NCBI GenBank assembly: GCA_021107535.1
Contig: JAIOSQ010000130.1
Coordinates: forward strand, 1-35,858
Origin: Bacteroidales bacterium
Lineage (GTDB): Bacteria; Bacteroidota; Bacteroidia; Bacteroidales; B18-G4
Reading direction: 5' to 3'
DNA: 35,858 nt
Made by a program: the position numbers and the translations under genes. Under the pieces are notes generated by a model, which saw nothing but the letters and a program-made list of their open reading frames with translations, had not been told where the DNA came from and did no database searches. Shown here piece after piece: positions 26,968 to 35,313 of the stretch. Numbering within the stretch: the first letter of the stretch is position 1; every line of letters starts with the position of its first letter.

Positions 26968-28434
26968 CTAATAATCCCTGACACAGCGAACCGAAAAACC
27001 GGAATCCTCATCGCCGTATACATGGAAGGCCTCTAAACTATTGTAATTCATGGTCCATATCCACGCGTCGGGATTATTGTACTCCGTTGAAGACCAAAAG
27101 TAAGCGTGCGTACCCAAAAAGTAGAAATTACCAAAGTCAACGCATTCACCGCCGGGCAACGCTAAAAATCCACTTTCGTTGGTTGCACCTGTATTCGGTG
27201 AATCCCAATGAGTTGTTCCTTTCTCTTTTAATTTTCCCCCTGCTATATCCCCCCCCCCTATATAATCAACTAATGATGTCCATTCATCATCAGTTGGCAA
27301 GTGCCAGCCTTCAGGGCAAATTCCTTGAATACCCGGAGTAGTATTATATTGCATCATCTCATTCCATTGATAAAGTCCTCCATAGGTATTACAATTTGAT
27401 TCAATGTCTTCATAACAGTATTTTTCTGAGTTTTGATTATCTTCCTGATTAAAGAATCCATCAATTCTTTGGCCATAATTTAAGTTTTCAGCCATCCATG
27501 CTTTTCCGCCAATCTCTACCACATCATATATTTTTCCATCTCTTGGATCTGTAAGTTCAGTTTCAAATTCAGCATCAAATTGGTAATTTGAGTTGGCCAT
27601 AAATATTTGTGTTTCGAAATAACATTTTTCAGTTAGACGCAATGTTCGATTACCTTGTGGAACTGTAAGTATTTGATAATATCCACTTGATGAGGTATAC
27701 GCAAATAATTGTGATTCTGTGCCATCTGGGTTAAGAACAGAAATCTTACAATCTGAAATACCAGAACCATTGGTTTTTGAGGTAATATATCCAAAAAGAT
27801 TGTGAGTGTAAGATGCAGATGTCATTTCAACATTAAATTCATTCGTGCCTGAATTTAATTCAATATTCGTTGTCAGGCTGTCATATTCTTCTTTTGATGC
27901 AGTCAATAGCTGGTTACCTACAGGGATATCATTTATTTCATAATATCCATCTTCTCCAGTAGTTGAACTTTTTGAATTAACGGTAATTTGTACATCAGAT
28001 ACCGGAATTGTTGTACTTGCATAAAATGCGTATCCTTTTAATTTACATAGAGTAACTCCTTCTACATAAATAGAAATATCTTTTGTTGATGTTGCTTCAC
28101 CATCACTGACAATAACAGATACTTTAAATGTTTCATCACTTGAAATAATAGGGGATTCCCAGGTAACTGAGGATTTATCTGTTTCTCCGATGAAACTACC
28201 TCCATCAGCTTCCCATGAGTATGAAAGGTTATCCTGATCCGGATCAGTAGCTGTAACAGATATTGTAACCTGGTCACCTGCCGGAAGCCTGTTGCTACTT
28301 GAGGTGTTCGGTATACTTGTAATGCTTTGGATGGTTGGAGGCGAGTTGCTCTCATCTTCCTTTTTGCAACTATACACAATCATTGCAATAATTGTGATAA
28401 TTAAAATGCCAATTGATAAAATTTTGCTTTTCAT
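26968..28434 (-). CDS. FISUMP-domain lipoprotein with Ig/PKD-like and carboxypeptidase-regulatory-like domains
   Basis: Lipobox YSCKKED; DGKIYDVVEIGGKAWMAENLNYG...YGGLYQWNEMMQY...GICPEGWHLPTDDEWTSLVDYIGGG...FWSSTEYNN...GFSVRCVRDY; start could also be 28470. Confidence 0.88.
   Translation of the reverse strand: MKSKILSIGILIITIIAMIVYSCKKEDESNSPPTIQSITSIPNTSSSNRLPAGDQVTISVTATDPDQDNLSYSWEADGGSFIGETDKSSVTWESPIISSDETFKVSVIVSDGEATSTKDISIYVEGVTLCKLKGYAFYASTTIPVSDVQITVNSKSSTTGEDGYYEINDIPVGNQLLTASKEEYDSLTTNIELNSGTNEFNVEMTSASYTHNLFGYITSKTNGSGISDCKISVLNPDGTESQLFAYTSSSGYYQILTVPQGNRTLRLTEKCYFETQIFMANSNYQFDAEFETELTDPRDGKIYDVVEIGGKAWMAENLNYGQRIDGFFNQEDNQNSEKYCYEDIESNCNTYGGLYQWNEMMQYNTTPGIQGICPEGWHLPTDDEWTSLVDYIGGGDIAGGKLKEKGTTHWDSPNTGATNESGFLALPGGECVDFGNFYFLGTHAYFWSSTEYNNPDAWIWTMNYNSLEAFHVYGDEDSGFSVRCVRDY
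27249..27257. repeat. Homopolymer C9 (G9 on the coding strand)
   Basis: tatccccccccctat; encodes GGG in YIGGGDIAGG. Confidence 0.95.
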
Positions 28435-28470
28435 ATTTTTATGTTTTTTAGTGTTGGTCTTCTTTTCCAT

Positions 28471-28484
28471 TATGTTGGGTAACT
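28471..28484. repeat. Inverted boundary motif, right copy
   Basis: tatGTTGGGTAACt; inverted partner of 25470-25483. Confidence 0.7.
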
Positions 28485-28942
28485 TACTTGTCTGTATATA
28501 ATTGTTGATCATGTTTCCGAAATAGTGTTGGGCATGTATAGCTTTGTTGTTTTTTATAAATCGAAATCATCTATGGGATTTTTGATGTTTTTTAAACTTC
28601 GCATGCTAACGATATAGTGTTTTATTAATCGTTCACTCAAAAATAGTAAATTAAATCAGATATGTAAGCTTTGTAGAGATAAACTTTAAAGAAGTGTTAA
28701 ATGAATGATTGATAAAACATTTGGACGATGCCGCAATGCTATGGGCTTAGTATTGTTTCTCTTATTTATTTTAATGAAAAGACAACTGTAAGATTTAATA
28801 ATATTTGATAATGATCGTTTTGATTCATGGCATTTTTATAATTGCTGCATAATATCCCTCTGAATAGAGCAGACAGGACCTTAACAGGCAAAAAGAAGGC
28901 TTTGCGGGATTGTGAATACCAGATGAAAATACCTGGTCGGGG

Positions 28943-29058
28943 GAAGCCTTGGTAAAGACGGAACGCCCAACATGATAAAATCCAAAATCCAAAGTCCAAA
29001 ATCCAATGAAAGTCCAAAGTCCACTGTGTCCGCTGAAGCCTTGGCAAAGACGGAACGC
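28943..29058. repeat. Duplicated 24-bp REP-like element bracketing a tandem array
   Basis: gaagccttggtaaagacggaacgc (28943-28966) and gaagccttggcaaagacggaacgc (29035-29058); between them aaaatccaaaatccaaagtccaaaatcc... Confidence 0.85.
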
Positions 29059-29125
29059 ACAAAACTCTTAAGCTGTTTTAAGTTACAATTTTTGACCAAC
29101 TATCCGAAGCAATAAGATTTGTTCG

Positions 29126-29133
29126 TAATTTTG
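29126..29133 (+). promoter_or_regulatory. Candidate -7 element for GH3-family gene
   Basis: TAATTTTG 20 nt before ATG 29153; no convincing -33. Confidence 0.35.
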
Positions 29134-29152
29134 ATTCCCATAATATTTTAAA

Positions 29153-30667
29153 ATGGCCTTAATAAATTCAGTTGTATCCTGGTTGATGAAAAAGCGCTAT
29201 CACCAGATTGAGCTTTTCATGAAATACCCCCATGAGGTGCAGGGCGAATGGTTTAAAAAGCTGATCAACACAGCAAAAGATACCGAATGGGGCAAAAAGT
29301 ATGATTATCAATCAATCAATACCTATGAGGAATATCGTAATCGTGTTCCGCTGAATGATTATGACTCAATAAAAGGAGATATTGAACTCCTTATGAAAGG
29401 AAAGCAGAACATTCTCTGGCCTACCGATATCCGTTTATTCGCAAAATCCGCCGGAACCACCAGCGATAAGAGCAAGTTTATTCCGGTAAGCCAGGAATCA
29501 ATGGAGGAATGTCATTTCAAGGGCGGAAAGGACATGTTATCGTTGTACTACACCAATTACCCGGATACCAGCATGTTTGATGGCCGTGGACTGGCTATGG
29601 GAGGCAGTCACCGGATCAGCGAGATCAATAATGAAGAGTATTATGTTGGTGACCTTTCAGCCCTCATTATCCAGAAACTTCCGTATTGGGTAGAGTTTAT
29701 CAGGGTTCCCAAGCTTAAACTTGCGCTGATGGGCGAATGGGAAGAAAAAATTGAGAAGATGTCCCATGCCACCATTCCCCGTAATGTTACCAGCCTCTCA
29801 GGCGTTCCCTCGTGGACACTGCTGTTGCTCAACCGCGTCCTTGAGATCACCGGGAAGGATAATATCCTTGAAGTCTGGCCTAACCTGGAAGTCTTCTTTC
29901 ACGGTGGAGTGACTTTCGGCCCATACCGGCAGCAGTTTGAAAAGTTGATCCCTTCCGTAAAAATGAAATACATGGATAACTATAATGCATCTGAAGGTTT
30001 TTTTGGAATACAGGAAAGGGAAGATGTGGAAGATTTGCTCCTGATGCTTGATTATGGGATATTTTACGAATTCATCCCGGTATCTGAACTAAGCAAAGAT
30101 CCTGTTAAAGCTATTCCATTGGCAGAAGTACAGACAGGGGTAAACTATGCCATGGTCATCACCACCAATGCCGGACTATGGAGATATATGATTGGCGATA
30201 CGGTGAAATTTACTTCCACCGACCCCTTCCGTATCAAGATCACAGGCAGGACAAAGAGCTTTATTAATGCCTTTGGAGAAGAACTGATTGTTGACAATGC
30301 AGATAAAGCCCTTGAAATAGCCACGACAAAATGCAAAGCGGTTATTTCTGACTACACTGCCGCTCCCGTTTATTTTGCTGGCAAGGAAAACGCCGCTCAT
30401 GAATGGCTGATTGAATTTTCCAAAGAGCCGGAAAACCTCGAATTTTTTATTGAAACTTTCGATAATGCACTGAAATCCCTGAACTCCGACTATGAAGCCA
30501 AGCGTTATCACGACATGATCCTCCGAAAGCCCATTGTACGAAAAATGCCTCAAAAGACGTTTTACAAGTGGATGAAGAAAAGAGGAAAGCTCGGAGGCCA
30601 GAATAAAGTTCCACGCCTGGCAAATGAAAGACGTTACGTGGATGACATACTTAAAATGATTGAATGA
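29153..30667 (+). CDS. GH3 auxin-responsive promoter family protein (adenylate-forming fold)
   Basis: LINTAKDTEWGKKYDYQSINTYEEYRNRVPLNDYD; FAKSAGTTSDKSKFIPVS; YNASEGFFGIQ; GLWRYMIGDTVKF. Confidence 0.92.
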   Translation: MALINSVVSWLMKKRYHQIELFMKYPHEVQGEWFKKLINTAKDTEWGKKYDYQSINTYEEYRNRVPLNDYDSIKGDIELLMKGKQNILWPTDIRLFAKSAGTTSDKSKFIPVSQESMEECHFKGGKDMLSLYYTNYPDTSMFDGRGLAMGGSHRISEINNEEYYVGDLSALIIQKLPYWVEFIRVPKLKLALMGEWEEKIEKMSHATIPRNVTSLSGVPSWTLLLLNRVLEITGKDNILEVWPNLEVFFHGGVTFGPYRQQFEKLIPSVKMKYMDNYNASEGFFGIQEREDVEDLLLMLDYGIFYEFIPVSELSKDPVKAIPLAEVQTGVNYAMVITTNAGLWRYMIGDTVKFTSTDPFRIKITGRTKSFINAFGEELIVDNADKALEIATTKCKAVISDYTAAPVYFAGKENAAHEWLIEFSKEPENLEFFIETFDNALKSLNSDYEAKRYHDMILRKPIVRKMPQKTFYKWMKKRGKLGGQNKVPRLANERRYVDDILKMIE

Positions 30668-31497
30668 TCACTTATCTGTACAGAAAAATACGCAAGGCGC
30701 TGTTTCTTATCAGCGTGGGTTTATGTGCTGTCATGCTGATGGCTGCGGATGGCGATTATTCCCAGACAAACAAGATCTCCCTGGTCGCTGATTATATCAC
30801 CAGTGATGAGCTGGGATATGTTTTTGTAGTAAAAGACAACCAATTGGCAAAATACCATCCAGAGGGTAATAAAATGTATACATACAGTAACCTGTATGCA
30901 GGCGACATCTCTTATGTTGATACCCATGACCCCTTAAAAATACTGCTGTATTATGAAGCTTTCGGGCAGGTTGAATTTTTAGATCACACGCTCAGCCTGA
31001 CCTCCAGCACCATTGACCTGTATAAGATTAATCTTGAACTGGCAAACCTGGTTTGCGCCTCCTACCAGGGTGCTTTCTGGGTATATAATCCGATGAACTT
31101 TGAACTGGTCAGGGTGAACAGCTTACTTGAAATCAGTGAAAGGACAGGCAACCTTCAACAGGCTATCGGTTTAACTCTTGAACCAAATTACATGCTTGAG
31201 CGCGATAACTTTCTGTATGTAAATGATCCTGCTACCGGAATACTGATCTTTGATAAATACGGTTCGTATTACAAAACCATTCCTGTGAAAGGCCTGTCAT
31301 CTTTCCAGGTGTTCGAAAGGCGGATCATTTATTTTATTGGAGACGAGATCAGCATTTATGACACAGGTCTGAATGAACTGAACTCAACCTCTCTGCCATG
31401 GAATGATGCTCGTTCTGTATCGGTTAGCCTGGGTCTGAAACCACAGCGATTGTATATGCTGAGTGATGAAGATCTTTTCTTTTACAACATCAATTAA
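30664..31497 (+). CDS. Conserved hypothetical secreted protein, possible beta-propeller
   Basis: ATGA overlap with the GH3-family gene; N-terminal signal-like segment; repeated short beta-like motifs. Confidence 0.75.
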   Translation: MITYLYRKIRKALFLISVGLCAVMLMAADGDYSQTNKISLVADYITSDELGYVFVVKDNQLAKYHPEGNKMYTYSNLYAGDISYVDTHDPLKILLYYEAFGQVEFLDHTLSLTSSTIDLYKINLELANLVCASYQGAFWVYNPMNFELVRVNSLLEISERTGNLQQAIGLTLEPNYMLERDNFLYVNDPATGILIFDKYGSYYKTIPVKGLSSFQVFERRIIYFIGDEISIYDTGLNELNSTSLPWNDARSVSVSLGLKPQRLYMLSDEDLFFYNIN

Positions 31498-31541
31498 TTC
31501 GGAAAAGCTTTTTTTCTTAATTTAGTCGAAAAATCAAAAAC

Positions 31542-32156
31542 ATGCATATAGCCATCGGAGGGAATATAGGTTCAGGCAAGACCACGCTGACCGAACTTCT
31601 CGCAAAGCATTTCAACTGGGAAGCGCATTACGAAGATGTCGAAACCAATCCTTACCTCCATAGTTTTTATGAAGATATGCAGCGCTGGTCTTTCAACCTG
31701 CAGATCTACTTCCTGAACAGCCGCTTCAGGCAGATCGTGGATATACGCAATAGCGGAAAGACCGTCATCCAGGATCGCACCATTTATGAAGATGCATACA
31801 TCTTCGCACCTAACCTGCATCACATGAACCTGATGTCGACCCGCGATTTTGAAAATTATAGTGCATTATTTGAACTGATGAGCTCTTTTATCCAGGCCCC
31901 GGATCTGCTTATCTATCTTAAATCATCGGTACCTAACCTTGTAAACCAGATCCAGAAACGCGGCCGTGAATACGAAGAATCAATCCGTCTCGACTACCTG
32001 AAAAGCCTGAATGAGCGATACGAATCATGGATCTCAAAATACAAAGGAGGCAAATTGTTAATTATCAACGTTGACGAAATAGATTTTTCAGAAAACCCCA
32101 AAGACCTGGGCGTGGTGATCGAAAAGATCAATGCGGAGATACATGGGCTGTTCTAA
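31542..32156 (+). CDS. Deoxynucleoside kinase
   Basis: MHIAIGGNIGSGKTTLTELLAKHF; QDRTIYEDAYIFA; LIYLKSSVPNLVNQIQKRGREYE. Confidence 0.93.
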   Translation: MHIAIGGNIGSGKTTLTELLAKHFNWEAHYEDVETNPYLHSFYEDMQRWSFNLQIYFLNSRFRQIVDIRNSGKTVIQDRTIYEDAYIFAPNLHHMNLMSTRDFENYSALFELMSSFIQAPDLLIYLKSSVPNLVNQIQKRGREYEESIRLDYLKSLNERYESWISKYKGGKLLIINVDEIDFSENPKDLGVVIEKINAEIHGLF

Positions 32157-32276
32157 CAGAAATCAGATATCAGATATCAGATATCAGATATCAGATATCA
32201 GAAATCAGGAATCAGAAATCAGAGATCAATCCAAAATCCAATATAATTTAAAACTCAAAACTCAAAATTTAAAACT
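32157..32276. repeat. Intergenic tandem array (atcagat period 7, then aaactc units)
   Basis: cagaaatcagatatcagatatcagatatcagatatcagatatcagaaatcagg...aaaactcaaaactcaaaatttaaaactt; begins directly after the TAA at 32154-32156. Confidence 0.95.
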
Positions 32277-32279
32277 TAA

Positions 32280-33032
32280 TTGAACTTCATTGGCATCATT
32301 CCATCCCGTTATGCTTCGGCTCGCTTCCCCGGTAAGCCGCTTGTCATGATCAACGGCAAGTCAATGATCATGCGGGTTTATGAACAGGCATCCGGGGCTT
32401 CCTGTTTTTCAAATGTTCTGGTTGCTACCGATGACGACAGGATTTTCAGCCACGTAAATGAAAATGGCGGCAAAGCTATCATGACTTCCGACAAGCACCG
32501 GAGCGGTACCGATCGTGTTTTTGAAGCTGCCGGCAGGATCATTGCAGATAAAAATGACTTTCATGATTCTGTGATCATCAATATCCAGGGGGATGAACCT
32601 TTCATTGACCCTGCTGAAATTGACAGGCTTGCAGCAAGCTTTGCCAGGCCTCAGGTCAGTATCGCCACCCTGATCAAAAAAATTACTTCCAAAGAAGAAC
32701 TTTTCGACAGGAATGTCGTTAAAGTGATCACAGGAAAAGGCAGGCGGGCTCTGTATTTCAGCCGTACACCACTTCCTTTTGTCAGAGATGTTGACGCATC
32801 CGACTGGCTATCAGAATTTTCCTTTTACAAGCACATCGGTATATATGCTTACAGGGCTGATATTTTGAAGGAAATTTCGGAACTACCTCCCTCCTCCCTG
32901 GAACTGGCAGAGGGTTTGGAGCAGCTTCGCTGGCTCGAAAATGATTACATCATCCACACGGAAGAAACTAATTATGAAAGCATTTCCATTGACACACCGG
33001 ATGATTTATTAAAATTTACTAACAAAGATTGA
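32280..33032 (+). CDS. kdsB: 3-deoxy-manno-octulosonate cytidylyltransferase
   Basis: TTG start; NFIGIIPSRYASARFPGKPLVMINGKSMIMRVYEQA; VATDDDRI; TSDKHRSGTDRV; NIQGDEPFI. Confidence 0.93.
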   Translation: MNFIGIIPSRYASARFPGKPLVMINGKSMIMRVYEQASGASCFSNVLVATDDDRIFSHVNENGGKAIMTSDKHRSGTDRVFEAAGRIIADKNDFHDSVIINIQGDEPFIDPAEIDRLAASFARPQVSIATLIKKITSKEELFDRNVVKVITGKGRRALYFSRTPLPFVRDVDASDWLSEFSFYKHIGIYAYRADILKEISELPPSSLELAEGLEQLRWLENDYIIHTEETNYESISIDTPDDLLKFTNKD

Positions 33033-33091
33033 ATTTATAACAGGCATATAGTAATTTAGCAGACAGAAATGAAATTCCCGAAGATTTTGGA

Positions 33092-34105
33092 ATGACAGGC
33101 ATTGACAGATACATCAGCGAATTATTGTTCGATCACGATTGTGTGATCCTTCCGGGTTTCGGAGGCTTCCTGACCAATTATTCAGGGGCAAGAATACATC
33201 CGATAAAGCACAGCTTCCACCCTCCGGCAAGAAGCATTGTGTTCAATGCAAACCTTCGTACAAATGACGGCCTGCTGATTGATCATATTGCCAGAGCAAA
33301 GAAGATCAATTACAACGAAGCCTCGGCACTGGTTAAAGATTACTCCGCCTCTTGCCTGGCTGAACTCGAAGCCGGTAATACAATTCATTTTAAATATATC
33401 GGCAGTTGCCGCCTGGGAAAAGAAAAGAACCTGGTTTTCGATCCTGATACAAGCAGCAATTATCTCGCTGATGCCTTCGGATTGCCATCATTTGTTTCAC
33501 CTGCCATCAGAAGGGAAACTGTACGGCAGCGCATTGAGAAACAACTTACACCACGCCCTGTCGCATCCGAACCTGGTAAGAAAAAAAATCTGCGCCCTGC
33601 CATAGGTTGGGCTGCCGGAATTGCCATTCCGGTCACTGCTGCACTTCTAATGTATTTTTATAATCCGTCATTTGTAAAGGACTTAAATACCAGTTATTCA
33701 AGTTTTGTTCCGTCCATAAAATTTTCAGGTGGCGAACCGGCACGCACACCGGGCACTTTCAATAAGGATGCTGAATTTGTCAACTTCAGGATCATCCCTG
33801 AAAAAGCAGTTGCAGGTGTTGCAGAAGCTGAGCAGCTTCCTGAAGCTATACCAGAAGCCATTCCTGTTAAAACTCTTAAAAAGTACCAGATCGTGGTCGG
33901 AGCATTTTCAATTGAGGCCAATGCCAAAAAATATGTCTCTGCACTCAGGTCAAGGGAATATAATGCCGCCATCATCGGACTCAGCAGCACAGGCCTGTAC
34001 AGGGTCAGTATTTCCGGAAAGGATGCAAAGAATGACGCGCTAAGCATGCTGGCCCAGGTGCGCCGGGAAGAAAATCCTTCAGCCTGGCTTCTTATTGTGA
34101 AATAA
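33092..34105 (+). CDS. HU-CCDC81/SPOR domain protein
   Basis: ISELLFDHDCVILPGFGGFLTNYSGARI; TM IAIPVTAALLMYFYN; C-terminal SPOR-like KKYQIVVGAFSIEANAKKYVSALRSREYNAAIIG...YRVSI. Confidence 0.85.
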   Translation: MTGIDRYISELLFDHDCVILPGFGGFLTNYSGARIHPIKHSFHPPARSIVFNANLRTNDGLLIDHIARAKKINYNEASALVKDYSASCLAELEAGNTIHFKYIGSCRLGKEKNLVFDPDTSSNYLADAFGLPSFVSPAIRRETVRQRIEKQLTPRPVASEPGKKKNLRPAIGWAAGIAIPVTAALLMYFYNPSFVKDLNTSYSSFVPSIKFSGGEPARTPGTFNKDAEFVNFRIIPEKAVAGVAEAEQLPEAIPEAIPVKTLKKYQIVVGAFSIEANAKKYVSALRSREYNAAIIGLSSTGLYRVSISGKDAKNDALSMLAQVRREENPSAWLLIVK

Positions 34106-34112
34106 TTTTAAG

Positions 34113-34784
34113 GTGGGTAAAAACAAGATCCGCAGGTTTGAGGAAAATCTCACATTCAGGCATTTGTTCCAGCAAAGCTTTGATGAACTGATGGCAGGCT
34201 TTCCCCTTAAAGGAAAGTGGCATAAGGAGTATTTCGGTAATGACAATCCCATCGTATTGGAACTTGGTTGTGGCAAAGGGGAATATACTGTCGGGCTGGC
34301 TCAGCGATTCCCCGACAAAAACTTTATCGGACTTGACATAAAAGGATCAAGAATGTGGGTTGGATGCAAGCAGGTTGAAAAGTCCGGATTAAAGAATGTC
34401 GCATTCATTCGTACGCGCATTTCACTGATACAGCACTTTTTCGGGAAAGATGAAGTCAGCGAGATCTGGCTTACTTTTTCCGATCCGCAGCCGCGAAAAT
34501 CAAAAGAAAAGAAACGTCTGAGCTCTCCGCAGTTTCTGAAAAGATACAGTCATTTTCTCAGGGATGACAATACCATTCACATGAAAACCGATAACCGCCT
34601 GCTCTTTGATTTCACTCTGGATGTAATCGGGAAACATGGCCATGAAAAGGGATTTGTTTCTTTTGATGTATATGGCAAGGGTGCCCCGCCGGAAGTTATG
34701 GAGATCCAGACTTATTATGAAGAGATATGGCGCAAAGAAGGCCGCATGATCCACTATTTAAATTTCAGGATGAATAAAACATGA
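34113..34784 (+). CDS. trmB: tRNA (guanine-N7-)-methyltransferase
   Basis: GTG start; PIVLELGCGKGEYTVGLAQRFPDKNFIGLDIKGSRMWVG; IWLTFSDPQPRKSKEKKRLSSPQFLKRY. Confidence 0.93.
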   Translation: MGKNKIRRFEENLTFRHLFQQSFDELMAGFPLKGKWHKEYFGNDNPIVLELGCGKGEYTVGLAQRFPDKNFIGLDIKGSRMWVGCKQVEKSGLKNVAFIRTRISLIQHFFGKDEVSEIWLTFSDPQPRKSKEKKRLSSPQFLKRYSHFLRDDNTIHMKTDNRLLFDFTLDVIGKHGHEKGFVSFDVYGKGAPPEVMEIQTYYEEIWRKEGRMIHYLNFRMNKT

Positions 34785-35107
34785 ATGAGCAATCTTTCTT
34801 TGAAAAAGTATATGAGGTCGCCAGGCTTATTCCGCATGGACGAGTTACCTCCTATGGAGCCATTGCAGAATACCTCGGAACGAGAGGATCGGCAAGAATG
34901 GTTGGCTGGGCAATGAACGCATCTTTCTCTGCTAAAGAAAATATTCCAGCCCACCGTGTGGTAAACCGCATGGGAAGACTTACAGGAAAGCACCACTTTG
35001 GTGACCCGGGACTCATGCAACAACTGCTGGAAAGTGAAGGGATCCGGGTGGAGGATGACCAGGTTGTTGATTTTCAAAAGGTCTTCTGGAAGCCGACAGG
35101 GGACTGA
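34781..35107 (+). CDS. MGMT-family DNA alkyltransferase-like protein (ATL-like, catalytic Cys replaced)
   Basis: FFEKVYEVARLIPHGRVTSYGAIAEYLG...PAHRVVNRMGRLTG; ATGA overlap with trmB. Confidence 0.88.
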   Translation: MNEQSFFEKVYEVARLIPHGRVTSYGAIAEYLGTRGSARMVGWAMNASFSAKENIPAHRVVNRMGRLTGKHHFGDPGLMQQLLESEGIRVEDDQVVDFQKVFWKPTGD

Positions 35108-35265
35108 GGGGGTCAGGGAATCAGAGAGTCAGGGAATCAGAGACTGGGAGATTGGTAAGTAACCGGGATCTAGTATCCAGTATCCAGTATCCAGTATCCA
35201 GTATCTATCAAAGGAATAAGACAAACAATTGAACAATTTAACAATTTAACAGTTTATCAATTCAG
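35108..35265. repeat. Intergenic tandem arrays (gtcagggaatcagaga x2; cagtatc period 7; aacaattta period 9)
   Basis: Begins right after the TGA at 35105-35107; ggtcagggaatcagagagtcagggaatcagaga..., agtatccagtatccagtatccagtatccagtatc, gaacaatttaacaatttaac. Confidence 0.92.
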
Positions 35266-35286
35266 CCAACACTTAACATTTATTTG

Positions 35287-35294
35287 TAATTTTG
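35287..35294 (+). promoter_or_regulatory. Candidate -7 element for the Mrp/ApbC gene
   Basis: TAATTTTG followed by caccc, 19 nt before ATG 35314. Confidence 0.45.
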
Positions 35295-35313
35295 CACCCT
35301 CAAAAACAAAACT

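Noticed and set aside
28881-29099. Minus-strand ORF with VFAKASADTVDFG
   Set aside because: Translation of REP-like and tandem-array DNA, not a gene.
21512-30667. LOG (cytokinin-activating family) and GH3 (auxin-conjugating family) genes in one window as a phytohormone system
   Set aside because: They are 7 kb apart, in different transcription units, and both families are widespread in Bacteroidota without plant association.
32157-32226. Palindromic operator series (gatatc repeats)
   Set aside because: The period-7 unit fades into aaatcagg and aaactc words like other arrays in the window; better explained as a tandem array than as regulator sites.
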